The notes under the pieces: model-generated
Told to the model about the DNA's origin: nothing
The model's database searches: none
What the model saw: the letters and a program-made list of their open reading frames with translations, nothing else
Origin: Stutzerimonas stutzeri
GTDB lineage: Bacteria; Pseudomonadota; Gammaproteobacteria; Pseudomonadales; Pseudomonadaceae
Direction of reading: 5' to 3'
Assembly: GCA_002345575.1 (NCBI GenBank)
Contig: DDVX01000009.1
Coordinates: 1 to 57,462 of the forward strand
DNA: 57,462 nt
Shown here: positions 42,350 through 51,226 of the stretch, in pieces
Numbering within the stretch: position 1 is the first letter of the stretch
How the letters are laid out: each line of letters opens with the position of its first letter
Program-made: the position numbers and the translations under genes

Positions 42350-43402
42350 TCAGTTCAGATTGAGAGTCGGAATCAGGCTGCTATCAAACGCCTGCCCCGG
42401 CACTGGAACCGGGGCGGCCAGGCCCAGGTTGTTCTTCTCAAACACCCGATCGGCTCGGTAGCTGGAGCGCACCAGTGGACCGGCGGCGACTTCCATAAAG
42501 CCCTTTTCCAGGCCGATATCGCGCAAACGGTTGAATTCCTCGGGGCTGACCCAGCGTTTGACCGGTAGGTGGTTGCGGGTCGGCTGCAGGTACTGGCCGA
42601 GGGTGAGGATGTCTACGCCGATGGCGCGCAGGTCATCCATGGTCTGCAGCACTTCCTCGTCGCTTTCGCCCAGGCCCAGCATCAGGCTGGTCTTGGTCAG
42701 CATCTGCGGACGATGGCGCTTGGCGTGCTCCAGCACGCGCAGGGTCTTCTCGTAGCCGGCGCGGGGGTCGCGTACTTCATGGGTCAGGCGCTTGACCGTC
42801 TCAACGTTTTGCGCGAAGACTTCCAGGCCAGAGTCCGCTACGCGTTCAATGGCTTGCAGGTCGCCGTCGAAGTCCGGGGTCAGGGCCTCGACTACTACCT
42901 GCGGGGTGCGCTCCTTGATGGCACGCACACAGGCGGCGTAGTGTGCGGCGCCGCCGTCATCCAGGTCGTCGCGGTCCACCGAGGTCAGTACGATATAGCG
43001 CAGCGCCATCAGCTCTACCGACTTGGCGGTGTTCTGTGGCTCCTCCTGATCCAGCCAGCCGTTGGGATTGCCGGTATCCACCGCGCAGAAGCGGCACGCG
43101 CGGGTGCACACCGAGCCCATCAGCATGATAGTGGCGGTACCGTTGGACCAGCATTCACCCATGTTCGGGCAGTGGGATTCCTGGCATACGGTGCTCAGGC
43201 GGTGTTCGCTGACATTGCGCTTGACCGCTTCGAAGCGGCTGCCGCTGGGTGCCTTGACCCGCAGCCACTTGGGCTTGGGTTCGAACACTTGGGGTTCGCT
43301 TGAGGCGCGGCGCTTCTGCCCGTCCTTGATCGCGGTGATGCCCTGATCGGTGCGGAATTTTTCGCCGCTGGCAACGGTTTTGGGCGGGGAGATATCGGAC
43401 AT
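42350..43402 (-). CDS. lipA: Lipoyl synthase
   Basis: This is a radical-SAM enzyme that inserts two sulfurs into octanoyl groups (350 aa). The SAM cluster motif is C99-x3-C103-x2-C106. The auxiliary, sacrificial cluster uses C73, C78 and C84 (CQESHCPNMGEC). The C-terminal RSSYRAD string carries the conserved Ser ligand. It lies on the strand opposite lipB, so the two lipoate genes are transcribed towards each other. Confidence 0.97.
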   Translation of the reverse strand: MSDISPPKTVASGEKFRTDQGITAIKDGQKRRASSEPQVFEPKPKWLRVKAPSGSRFEAVKRNVSEHRLSTVCQESHCPNMGECWSNGTATIMLMGSVCTRACRFCAVDTGNPNGWLDQEEPQNTAKSVELMALRYIVLTSVDRDDLDDGGAAHYAACVRAIKERTPQVVVEALTPDFDGDLQAIERVADSGLEVFAQNVETVKRLTHEVRDPRAGYEKTLRVLEHAKRHRPQMLTKTSLMLGLGESDEEVLQTMDDLRAIGVDILTLGQYLQPTRNHLPVKRWVSPEEFNRLRDIGLEKGFMEVAAGPLVRSSYRADRVFEKNNLGLAAPVPVPGQAFDSSLIPTLNLN

Positions 43403-43527
43403 CGGCTTTCTGGGCTCCGCTAGAGGCTCCGTGGACGAGGCGGCTCGTGGCCGCCGTGCAGTTTATCACAGGCACTGCCCCTTCAGTCCGCCTAGCGCGA
43501 TGCAGTTCAGGCCTGCGGCTATGCTCG

Positions 43528-44829
43528 CTACGGATTTGCCCGCAGGCGTCCCAACAGCTGTTGTGTCGGATGGCCGTCGGCGGGCCAGCCCAGTTGCTGC
43601 TGAAAACCGCGAATGGCGCTGCGAGTGTTGGCTCCGATGATGCCGTCCGCAGTACCTGGATCGAAGCCCCTGGCAGCCAGTCGCTCCTGTAATTCCAGCC
43701 GTTCGGAGCGACTCAGCGGCTGCTCGCCCAGAGGCCAGCTGGCGCGAATCTGGCCGGCACCGTCGAAACGCTCAGCGAGCAGGCCGATAGCCAGCGCATA
43801 GGACGATGAGTTGTTGTAGCGCAGGATGGTGCGGAAGTTATCCAGAATCAGGAATGCCGGGCCGCGGTGGCCGGCGGGTAGCAGCAGACTGGCATTCGCG
43901 TCCTGCCCGGTGGCGGGCAGCCCCTGCAGACCCATGCCGCGCCATTCATTCAAAGGTTTGCGGATGCTGCTATCGGCCAAGGCGTAGTCAAAGCCCTTTG
44001 GCAGTACCACCTCGAAGCCCCAGGGTTGGCCTGTTTTCCATCCCGAGGACTGCAAGTAGTGAGCAGCTGAAGCCAGCGCATCGGCGGAGCTTTTCCAGAT
44101 GTCACGGCGGCCATCACCGTCAAAATCCACGGCATAGCTGTTGTATGTGGTGGGAATGAACTGGGTCTGGCCCATGGCACCGGCCCAGGAGCCACGCAGA
44201 TTGTCGGGCGAAACGTCGCCGCGCTCCAGGATGTCCAGAGCGGCCAGCAACTGGCTCTTGGCAAAGCTCGGACGGCGTCCTTCGTGAGCCAGGGTAGCCA
44301 ATGAGCGGATCACCGACTTGTCGCCCATGATATTGCCAAAGTTGCTTTCCAGCCCCCATATGGCAACCAGCGTGTTGCGGTCGACACCATAGCGGCGCTC
44401 GATGGCTGAGAGGGTCGCCTCGTGCTGGCTAAGCAGGCGCTTGCCGCTCGTTACCCGCTGCGCGGCAAGGGCGCCTTCGAGATATTGCCAGACCGGACGA
44501 GTGAACTCCGGTTGGCTGCGATCAGCAGTGATGATGGATGGATCGGGCGTGACTCCGGCAAAAGCGCGATCGAACAGTTCTGCCGGGACGCCGGCCTGCA
44601 GGGCTTCAACGCGAAAGGCGTCGCGCCACTGGGCGAAGCTCTGTTGCGGCACTTCGGCTTGCGTGCCGGAGGCGGCAGTATTGGCGGTCTGGGTTGGTAC
44701 GGCGTGCTGCGTACCGGTGCTCGGCGTGGCTTGAGCAAGTGGGTCGGCAGCGCAGGCAGCCATGATGCTCAGGGCTGAAGCGGCAATCAGAACTCGTGGG
44801 AGTACAACGGGGGCGAAGGTGTAAAGCAT
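43528..44829 (-). CDS. Lytic murein transglycosylase with peptidoglycan-binding domain
   Basis: This 433-aa lipoprotein-like enzyme (AAC at residues 24-26) has an MltB-type transglycosylase domain. The Glu is in IWGLESNFGN, followed by SWAGAMGQTQFIPTTYN and DFDGDGRRDIWKSS. The C-terminus (about 370-430) is a PG_binding_1 domain (RLAARGFDPGTADGIIGANTRSAI-type). A Thr/Ala/Gln-rich linker follows the lipid anchor. It resembles the SltB2/MltB2 group of pseudomonads and is the second MltB-fold enzyme in the window. Confidence 0.9.
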   Translation of the reverse strand: MLYTFAPVVLPRVLIAASALSIMAACAADPLAQATPSTGTQHAVPTQTANTAASGTQAEVPQQSFAQWRDAFRVEALQAGVPAELFDRAFAGVTPDPSIITADRSQPEFTRPVWQYLEGALAAQRVTSGKRLLSQHEATLSAIERRYGVDRNTLVAIWGLESNFGNIMGDKSVIRSLATLAHEGRRPSFAKSQLLAALDILERGDVSPDNLRGSWAGAMGQTQFIPTTYNSYAVDFDGDGRRDIWKSSADALASAAHYLQSSGWKTGQPWGFEVVLPKGFDYALADSSIRKPLNEWRGMGLQGLPATGQDANASLLLPAGHRGPAFLILDNFRTILRYNNSSSYALAIGLLAERFDGAGQIRASWPLGEQPLSRSERLELQERLAARGFDPGTADGIIGANTRSAIRGFQQQLGWPADGHPTQQLLGRLRANP

Positions 44830-44890
44830 GCACCACTTCTCGACAGGACATCGGTGGGTGACATTAGCACGCTTTGAAGGGCTTGGCTTT

Positions 44891-45049
44891 TCAGGCTGCC
44901 AGAAGGAGTGAAGCCCCCCAGTTGTCGGACTGGGAGGCTTCGCGGCGGTAACTGCCTTTGCCTTTTTTCGGTTGTTCCTGGCGGCTGCGGAACAGGGGTT
45001 GTGCCACCAGTGATTTGGCCTTGTTCGGCCGCTTTTGGCTCTTTGCCAT
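44891..45049 (-). CDS. arfA: Alternative ribosome-rescue factor ArfA
   Basis: This 52-codon gene encodes a small basic protein with the ArfA core PLFRSRQEQPKKGKGSYRRE, then NWGAS. ArfA recruits RF2 to ribosomes stalled on non-stop mRNA when trans-translation fails. GAGGA lies 8 bases upstream of the ATG. A 10-bp hairpin sits inside the coding sequence (44913-44938), as in E. coli arfA, where it causes production of a truncated mRNA. Basic residues are concentrated before the hairpin, as expected if the functional product ends there. Recognised by sequence; the gene is too short for routine gene finders. Confidence 0.88.
   Translation of the reverse strand: MAKSQKRPNKAKSLVAQPLFRSRQEQPKKGKGSYRREASQSDNWGASLLLAA
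44913..44938 (-). promoter_or_regulatory. Hairpin inside the arfA coding sequence
   Basis: In the arfA mRNA, 10-base arms pair around a 6-base loop with one G-U wobble (arms gccucccagu and acuggggggc). It lies 20 bases upstream of the stop codon. In E. coli, a hairpin at this place is cut by RNase III or terminates transcription, giving non-stop arfA mRNA that tmRNA keeps in check. Confidence 0.75.
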
Positions 45050-45081
45050 GTGCTCGTCCTCTGGGGGTTGGAGTTGGGCGC

Positions 45082-45109
45082 ATCATAGGCGTTGTGCAAA
45101 AAATGTCCA
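45082..45109 (-). promoter_or_regulatory. Sigma-70-type promoter for arfA
   Basis: On the minus strand TGGACA (45104-45109) and TATGAT (45082-45087) are 16 bases apart. Each matches the consensus at 5 of 6 positions. The predicted start is about 26 bases before the arfA ATG. The spacer is part of an exact 18-base string that recurs at 56602-56619. Confidence 0.65.
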
Positions 45110-45117
45110 GCGGGGAG

Positions 45118-45204
45118 GCGTTTGAATAAATTCGCCCCTACAGGAGTGAGCAGGCAGGGCGTCTTGCTGGAGCGAGCTTGTTCGGCCAGCCGGGCTAAAG
45201 CCCG
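45118..45204. repeat. REP-like repeats overlapping the holA stop
   Basis: Two palindromic parts are seen. One, around 45118-45137, has ggcg/cgcc with an inner gaat-aa-attc. The other is the perfect cgggct-aa-agcccg at 45191-45204. The holA stop codon (45195-45197) lies inside the second. Confidence 0.6.
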
Positions 45205-46223
45205 AGCCGTCGTCCGCTCATCTGCAGGCAGAGGTTGGCCAGGCTGGCCCAGGGATTACCTGCGGCCTGGCCCTTGATCTGTTCGTCGATGAGTTGTGCG
45301 CTCATCAGCAGCCTTTGCCAGCCGCTGACGTCGTGGCGTTGCAGGGCCTTGCTGACCAGCGGCCGACGTTTGTCCCAGACTGGTGGACGTGCCTGGCTGA
45401 AGGCCCGATCGAGGGGAGTGCCCTGGCTGTACAGCAGGGCGATATTGGCCAGCTGGCGGACTTCGCGAGCGAGCATGGTCATGATGAACAGTGGCTCCAC
45501 ACCTTCACCACGCAAGCCATCGAGCATGCGCAGGACATGTTCGGGTTGGCCCTGCAGAACTGCATCGATCAGGCCAAAGACATCATAGCGGGCACTGTCG
45601 GCAACGGCGGACTGGACGGTTGCAGCGGTGACCTGGCCGGCCTCGGCGAGGAGCTTGAGCTTCTCGATTTCCTGTGCGGCGGCCAGCAAATTGCCTTCGA
45701 CCCGTGCGGCGATCAGCTCCACAGCTTCCTGGTCGGCAGCCAGGCCGGCCTGTGACAGGCGCTGGCGAATCCACTGGGGCAGTTGCGCAGCATCCACCGG
45801 CCAGATCTGTACAAACTGCACCTGTTTGCCATCGATCAGTGCCTTGGCCCATTTGGTTTTTTGGGTGTTGCCGTCGAGCTTCGGCAGGCTGATCAGCAGT
45901 ACGGTGTCTTCGGCAGGGCGGGCCAGATAGTCGAGCAGCGCTGCGGTGCCCTTGTCGCCGGGCTTGCCGTTGGGGATGCGCAGCTCCAGTAGACGACGCT
46001 CGGCAAACAGCGAAAGGCTGGCGCCAGCCTCGACGAGCTGGCCCCAATCGAAGCCAGTTTCAGCATTGAGCACCTGACGTTCGCTGAAGTCCTGCTGGCG
46101 GCACGCGGCGCGAATGGCGTCGCAGGCTTCCTGGCACAACAGGTGCTCATCGCCGCTGACCACGTAGACAGGTGCTAGTGGACCTTGCAGGTGTTTGCCG
46201 AGCTGGGCGGGGGAGAGTTTCAT
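45195..46223 (-). CDS. holA: DNA polymerase III subunit delta
   Basis: HolA is the wrench of the clamp loader that opens the beta ring (342 aa). The N-terminus MKLSPAQLGKHL and the string YVVSGDEHLL are typical, followed by the AAA+-like middle and the C-terminal collar helices. It follows lptE by 40 bases in the leuS-lptE-holA operon, an order shared with E. coli. Confidence 0.95.
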   Translation of the reverse strand: MKLSPAQLGKHLQGPLAPVYVVSGDEHLLCQEACDAIRAACRQQDFSERQVLNAETGFDWGQLVEAGASLSLFAERRLLELRIPNGKPGDKGTAALLDYLARPAEDTVLLISLPKLDGNTQKTKWAKALIDGKQVQFVQIWPVDAAQLPQWIRQRLSQAGLAADQEAVELIAARVEGNLLAAAQEIEKLKLLAEAGQVTAATVQSAVADSARYDVFGLIDAVLQGQPEHVLRMLDGLRGEGVEPLFIMTMLAREVRQLANIALLYSQGTPLDRAFSQARPPVWDKRRPLVSKALQRHDVSGWQRLLMSAQLIDEQIKGQAAGNPWASLANLCLQMSGRRLGL

Positions 46224-46263
46224 GGTCGATTAGGAAGCCGGGAGCAGCGAAGCTCCCGATGCA

Positions 46264-46869
46264 TCACTGAATCGGCAGTTCGATGGGCGACTGCTGTGGC
46301 TGCGAGGCCTGTTCTTGCTGCTGCGCTTCGATGGCTTCGGCTTCGGCGCGCTGACGAGCTTCAGCGGTCTGCTGCAGTTGGTCGAGCTGGGCCGGAGTAA
46401 TACTGCTGATGCGCATGTTCAGCTGCTGCAACAGTTCGCGGCGCATTTCGCTGCGCAGCTGGTTGGCTTCCTGGTCGGAGCCGATCAGGTTGCTGCTGTC
46501 GTGGACGTAGACTTTCTGCACCTCGATGCTGTCTTCCAGCAGCACGGTGTTCTGCGGGCCGCGGAATTGGTAGTCGAGGATGCTGGTCAGCTCGTATTCG
46601 GCACTGCGCGCCGAGCTTGTGTAGCTGGCTGTGCGCTGGCGGGTCTGCTCGCGCACCAGATCGAGGGTGTAACGCGCACCTTCGTGGACTCGAACGTCGT
46701 TGTTCTTCAGCAGCTGTTCAAGCTCCCGGACCGTATCGCCATGGCTGTTACGCGCCTGCAGGTTAATTTCCTCCAGAGCAAAATCGTCCATGCCTGTTCC
46801 ACGAAGCTGGAAGCCGCAGGCGCTAAGCAGCATAACCATGCCGGCCATCATTACAGTGCGTTTGATCAT
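46264..46869 (-). CDS. lptE: LPS-assembly lipoprotein LptE
   Basis: LptE plugs the LptD barrel and helps insert lipopolysaccharide into the outer membrane. It is 201 aa from the ATG at 46869, with lipobox LSAC (Cys18) followed by GFQLRGTG, the family signature. The C-terminal 50 residues form a Gln/Ala-rich helical tail. The long open frame above the ATG overlaps leuS and is not real. Confidence 0.93.
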   Translation of the reverse strand: MIKRTVMMAGMVMLLSACGFQLRGTGMDDFALEEINLQARNSHGDTVRELEQLLKNNDVRVHEGARYTLDLVREQTRQRTASYTSSARSAEYELTSILDYQFRGPQNTVLLEDSIEVQKVYVHDSSNLIGSDQEANQLRSEMRRELLQQLNMRISSITPAQLDQLQQTAEARQRAEAEAIEAQQQEQASQPQQSPIELPIQ

Positions 46870-46913
46870 CCTGTTATCCCCTTGCCAGCCCTGGCGCTGT
46901 GCGCCACGGCAAA

Positions 46914-49520
46914 TCAGTTTGCGACGATATTGACCAGTTTGCCCGGCACCACGATGACCTTGCGGATCGTCTGCCCTTCGGTGAAACGCACGACGTTCTC
47001 GTTGGCTCGTGCTGCCGCTTCGACTTCTTCGCGGCTGGCGCTGGCCGGCACTTCGATCTGGCCACGCAACTTGCCGTTGACCTGTACCACCAGGGTCAGG
47101 TTGTCCTGCACCAGTGCGGACTGATCCACCGTAGGCCAGGCCGCATCGATAACGGAGCCACTTTTGCCCAGTTGCTGCCAGAGTTCGTGGCAGATGTGCG
47201 GAGTGATCGGCGCCAGCAGCAGCGCAACCGCTTCCAGACCTTCCTGCAGCAGTGCACGATCCTGCTCGGATGCCGTAGAGGCTTTTTCCAGCACGTTCAT
47301 CAGGGTCATCACCTGAGCGATGGCGGTGTTGAATTTGTGGTGCTGGCCAACATCGATACTGGCCTGTTTGATAGCCAGGTGAATGGCGCGGCGCACGGCT
47401 TTTTGCGCGTCGTTCAGGCCGGATACATCCAGCACGCCAGGCAGGCCGGCGCTGACATGGGCATGAGCCAGACGCCAGACGCGGCGCAGGAAGCGGTTGG
47501 CGCCTTCGATGCCGGAGTCGGACCATTCGCAGCTCATGTCGGGCGGCGAGGCGAACATCATGAACAGGCGGCAGGTGTCGGCGCCGTAGGCGTCGATCAT
47601 CGACTGTGGGTCGACGCCGTTGTTCTTCGACTTGGACATCTTCTCAGTGCCGCCGATTTCCACCGGCAGGCCGTCGGATTTCAGTTTGGCACCGATGACC
47701 TTGGCTTTCGTATCGCGCTCGACTTCCACATCCGCCGGGTTGAACCAGTCCTTGCCGCCGTTTGGCAGGGTGCGGTAGTAGGTGTCGGCCACCACCATGC
47801 CTTGGGTCAGCAGGTTCTTGAACGGCTCATTCGATGACACCAGGCCCTCATCGCGCATCAGCTTGTGGAAGAAGCGTGCGTAGAGCAGGTGCAGAATGGC
47901 GTGTTCGATGCCGCCGATGTACTGGTCCACTGGCAACCAGTGGTTGGCGGCTTTCGGGTCAACCATGCCCAGTTCGTAGTTCGGCGAGGCGTAGCGGGCG
48001 AAGTACCAAGACGACTCGACGAAAGTGTCCATGGTGTCGGTTTCGCGCCGGGCCGACTTGCCGCAGCTCGGGCAGCTGCACTGGTAGAACTCAGGCATGC
48101 GGGCCAGCGGTGAGCCGGCGCCGTCGGGCACGATGTCTTCCGGCAGTTTGACCGGCAGCTGATCCTCCGGTACCGGTACGTCGCCACAGCTTTCGCAGTG
48201 GATGATCGGGATCGGGCAGCCCCAGTAGCGCTGGCGGCTGATGCCCCAGTCGCGCAGGCGGAACTGGGTACGTGCCTGGCCGAGGCTTTTTTTCTGCAGG
48301 GCAACTTCAATGGCGTCGAAGGCGCCGTCGAAATCCAGCCCATCGTACAAACCGGAGTTGATCAGTTCGCCATGTTCACCGTAAGCATCCTGCCAAGGGG
48401 CAGGCGTTTCGTCGCCGGCGCTGGTGCGCACCACAGGCTTGATTGGCAGGTCGTACTTGCTGGCAAATTCGAAGTCGCGCTCATCGTGGGCGGGCACGGC
48501 CATGACCGCACCTTCGCCGTAGCCCATCAGTACGTAGTTGGCGACCCACACCGGCAGCAGCTCGCCGGTGAGTGGGTGCTGTACGCGCAGGGCGGTGGCC
48601 AGGCCTTTCTTTTCTTGGGTGGCGAGATCGGCTTCAGCGACGCCGCCACGCTTGCATTCGTCGATGAACCCCTGCAGTTCGGGATTGTTCTGTGCAGCCA
48701 GAGTCGCCAACGGATGCTCGGCGGCGACTGCCACATAAGTGGCGCCCATCAGAGTGTCGGGGCGAGTGGTGAAGACCTTCATCACGCCTTCGCTGCCGAT
48801 GCTCGCCACGTCGTAGGGGAAAGCGATTTCCATACCGCGGGACTTGCCGATCCAGTTGCGCTGCATCGTCTTGACCTGTTCCGGCCAGCCGTCCAGCCCG
48901 TCCAGGCTCTCCAGCAGCTCATCCGCGTAGGCCGTGATCTTGAAGTAGTACATGGGGATTTCGCGCTTTTCGATCAGCGCGCCGGAACGCCAGCCGCGGC
49001 CGTCGATGACCTGCTCGTTGGCCAGTACGGTCTGGTCCACAGGGTCCCAGTTGACGGTGCCGTTCTTGCGGTAAATCACGCCCTTCTTGTACAGACGGGT
49101 GAACAGCCACTGTTCCCAGCGGTAGTAATCGGGCTTGCAGGTGGTGACCTCGCGCGTCCAGTCCACAGCCAGGCCCAGGGTTTTCAGCTGGGTCTTCATG
49201 TACTGGATGTTTTCGTAGGTCCACTTGGCCGGCGCTACCTGATTCTTCATCGCGGCGTTTTCCGCCGGCATGCCGAACGCGTCCCAGCCCATCGGCTGCA
49301 GGACGTTCTTGCCCAGCATGCGCTGGTAGCGGGCGATCACGTCGCCGATCGTGTAGTTGCGCACGTGCCCCATGTGCAGCTTGCCGCTGGGGTAGGGGAA
49401 CATCGACAGGCAATAGAAGGTGTCCTTGCCGGGCTGTTCGCTCACTTCAAAGGATTTCTGCGCTTCCCAGTGGGATTGCGCGGCGGCTTCGATTTCACGG
49501 GGCAGATACTGTTCGTGCAT
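46914..49520 (-). CDS. leuS: Leucyl-tRNA synthetase
   Basis: This class I synthetase charges leucine tRNA (868 aa). The start is the ATG at 49520 (MHEQYLPREIE), the family start. The HIGH-type motif is HMGH at 49-52 and KMSKS lies near residue 623. The CP1 editing domain (about 220-420) includes TRPDTLMGATYVAVAAEHPLA. It heads the leuS-lptE-holA operon. A divergent zinc-ribbon gene starts 243 bases away. Confidence 0.97.
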   Translation of the reverse strand: MHEQYLPREIEAAAQSHWEAQKSFEVSEQPGKDTFYCLSMFPYPSGKLHMGHVRNYTIGDVIARYQRMLGKNVLQPMGWDAFGMPAENAAMKNQVAPAKWTYENIQYMKTQLKTLGLAVDWTREVTTCKPDYYRWEQWLFTRLYKKGVIYRKNGTVNWDPVDQTVLANEQVIDGRGWRSGALIEKREIPMYYFKITAYADELLESLDGLDGWPEQVKTMQRNWIGKSRGMEIAFPYDVASIGSEGVMKVFTTRPDTLMGATYVAVAAEHPLATLAAQNNPELQGFIDECKRGGVAEADLATQEKKGLATALRVQHPLTGELLPVWVANYVLMGYGEGAVMAVPAHDERDFEFASKYDLPIKPVVRTSAGDETPAPWQDAYGEHGELINSGLYDGLDFDGAFDAIEVALQKKSLGQARTQFRLRDWGISRQRYWGCPIPIIHCESCGDVPVPEDQLPVKLPEDIVPDGAGSPLARMPEFYQCSCPSCGKSARRETDTMDTFVESSWYFARYASPNYELGMVDPKAANHWLPVDQYIGGIEHAILHLLYARFFHKLMRDEGLVSSNEPFKNLLTQGMVVADTYYRTLPNGGKDWFNPADVEVERDTKAKVIGAKLKSDGLPVEIGGTEKMSKSKNNGVDPQSMIDAYGADTCRLFMMFASPPDMSCEWSDSGIEGANRFLRRVWRLAHAHVSAGLPGVLDVSGLNDAQKAVRRAIHLAIKQASIDVGQHHKFNTAIAQVMTLMNVLEKASTASEQDRALLQEGLEAVALLLAPITPHICHELWQQLGKSGSVIDAAWPTVDQSALVQDNLTLVVQVNGKLRGQIEVPASASREEVEAAARANENVVRFTEGQTIRKVIVVPGKLVNIVAN

Positions 49521-49762
49521 GGCTACTGGCGTTGAGAGGGGACTGGCGTTCCGACAGATTGGCGGCAGCTGCAAAACAAGCCTTACAGGCGGTAGCGCAA
49601 CGGGCCGAAAGCGGAAGCATGGAAGCCCCGTAGCATACATGACCCCCCTTCACGGAGGGAAACCTGATTTGCCGTTCGCCGGGCTACGCCTTTTGTCCAA
49701 GGCCTGCGCGCTGAGCCTGAACTACGCTTGCTCAAGGGGTGGGACGGACAAAGAGGTGAACC

Positions 49763-50212
49763 ATGAGTGAAGAGCACCGGACGGACGAGGGCAACCTGTA
49801 TGGGCGTGTGCTACAGCGGTTGACGCTGGCGCTGGAGGAGGCTGAGCGAACGGCGAGCGCAGGCGGGGAGGCCGGCGGCGAGCTGGAAGTCGGCGGGCTA
49901 ACGCCGGCAGAATTTGAGTTGATTCGGGCGTATCTGCAGCAGGATGCGCGCTGGTTGTCGGGCTGGCATGCGGCCGCCGAAGAACAGGCGCAGATGGTGC
50001 GTCTGGCTACGCGACCGACGCTGCGCGGTTTGCGCCAGCACCCTGGCAAGACCTGCAAGCAGGCTCCGCTTGCCCTCCGGCAGGTGCTGACGTGTGCTAT
50101 CTGTGGCGCCACGGTGAACTGGCCGGAAACTGCCGGGCCGGCCGCCTGTACCTCCTGTGGCTCGCAGCTGCTGCGCGCACGACAGCGTTTGCATACCTAC
50201 CCCAAACACTAG
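49763..50212 (+). CDS. Zinc-ribbon protein, YbeL/DUF1451-like
   Basis: This 149-aa protein has an N-terminal helical region and a C-terminal zinc ribbon with two CxxC pairs (CAIC and CTSC, about residues 111-135). In E. coli the DUF1451 gene ybeL also lies next to leuS, which supports the assignment. The function is unknown. A GAGGTG site precedes the ATG. Confidence 0.85.
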   Translation: MSEEHRTDEGNLYGRVLQRLTLALEEAERTASAGGEAGGELEVGGLTPAEFELIRAYLQQDARWLSGWHAAAEEQAQMVRLATRPTLRGLRQHPGKTCKQAPLALRQVLTCAICGATVNWPETAGPAACTSCGSQLLRARQRLHTYPKH

Positions 50213-50292
50213 TGGCTATTTGATTTCATTGCGGGTGCATGCGCGGTGGCTTGAAGAGTAGAGTTGCAGCTACCGCCACGCAGGAGCCGCGC

Positions 50293-51066
50293 ATGCCGAT
50301 ACGTTATTTCTTCAAACAGTTGATCTTGCCGCCTGGCGGCTTGTTGTTGCTGCTGCTTATCGGCTGGTGGCTACGGCGACGGGCGCCACGCCTGGCGGCC
50401 TGCTGCTTCGTGCTGGGTTTTGGCGGGCTTTGGCTGATGAGCCTGCCGGTCACTGTGGAGTGGGCGGGACGGGCGCTGGAAAGTGAGCCGGCGCTTGAGC
50501 ATGCACGCTGGGGCAGCTTGAACAGGCAGGCCCAGGCGATCGTGGTGCTTGGCGCTGGTCGTGAACAGGCGGATCCGGGGTGGGGGTCGGACCAGCCCAG
50601 CCATATCGCCCTTGAGCGGCTGCGCTATGCGTCGCGCTTGGCCAAGGCCTCGGGCTTGCCGATCCTGGCCAGCGGCGGCCTGCATTATGGCAAGCCGCCG
50701 AGCGAGGCCCTGTTGGCGGCCGAGGCCATGCAGCGGGATTTCAATACTACCGTGCGCTGGCTGGAAGAGCGTAGCCGCACCACTTGGGAAAACGCCGTGT
50801 ACAGCGCTGAAATGCTCAAGGCCGCCGGCATCCAGCGAGTCGTGCTGGTGACCTCTGCCGCGCACATGCCGCGTTCGCGTTGGAGCTTCGAGCAGCAGGG
50901 CCTGGAAGTGATTGCAGCGCCGGTGGGCTTTCTCGGTGTTCCTCACGGACGGCCTTTTGGCGGTTGGATGCCGGAGACCAGGGCCGTCTGGCAGAGCGGC
51001 ATGCTGCTCAACGAGGCGGCGGGGCTGCTGGTTTATCCGTTGCTGTATTCGGCGCGGGAAGAGTAA
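50293..51066 (+). CDS. YdcF/ElyC (DUF218) family membrane protein
   Basis: This 257-aa protein has two N-terminal membrane segments (about 9-26 and 35-52) and a DUF218 domain. Strings are AIVVLGAG, YASRLAKASGLPILASGG, ERSRTTWENA and LVTSAAHMPRS. ElyC/SanA relatives affect envelope integrity and undecaprenyl-phosphate metabolism in E. coli; whether this one does is unknown. CAGGAG precedes the ATG at 50293. Confidence 0.85.
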   Translation: MPIRYFFKQLILPPGGLLLLLLIGWWLRRRAPRLAACCFVLGFGGLWLMSLPVTVEWAGRALESEPALEHARWGSLNRQAQAIVVLGAGREQADPGWGSDQPSHIALERLRYASRLAKASGLPILASGGLHYGKPPSEALLAAEAMQRDFNTTVRWLEERSRTTWENAVYSAEMLKAAGIQRVVLVTSAAHMPRSRWSFEQQGLEVIAAPVGFLGVPHGRPFGGWMPETRAVWQSGMLLNEAAGLLVYPLLYSAREE

Positions 51067-51093
51067 GGCAACAACCGCGCGGCTGGCAGCTTT

Positions 51094-51187
51094 GTGGATG
51101 CCGCTTCACCGATTCATCTAGACTCCGCTCGGTGAACCGGTGAGGCATGGTTTACCCCACGCTGACTCCTAGGAGTGGATGCCGCTT
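51094..51187. repeat. Intergenic palindromes and a 13-base direct repeat
   Basis: In the gap between converging genes, gtggatgccgctt occurs at 51094-51106 and 51175-51187. Between the copies are an 8-bp hairpin (ttcaccga 51105-51112 with tcggtgaa 51129-51136) and the palindrome actcctaggagt (51165-51176). The hairpin may end one of the two transcripts. Confidence 0.5.
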
Positions 51188-51226
51188 TCTACATCTACTA
51201 CAACCCCGGACCGGTGGCAGCACAAA

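Noticed and set aside
46870..47526. Upstream extension of the lptE frame into leuS
   Set aside because: The ATG at 46869 starts a proper lipoprotein signal peptide; the extension is antisense-like sequence within leuS in another frame.
48198..49535. Long open frame (445 codons) on the plus strand opposite leuS
   Set aside because: It mirrors a full-length, highly conserved synthetase gene; long antisense frames are common in GC-rich coding DNA and the translation resembles no known protein family.
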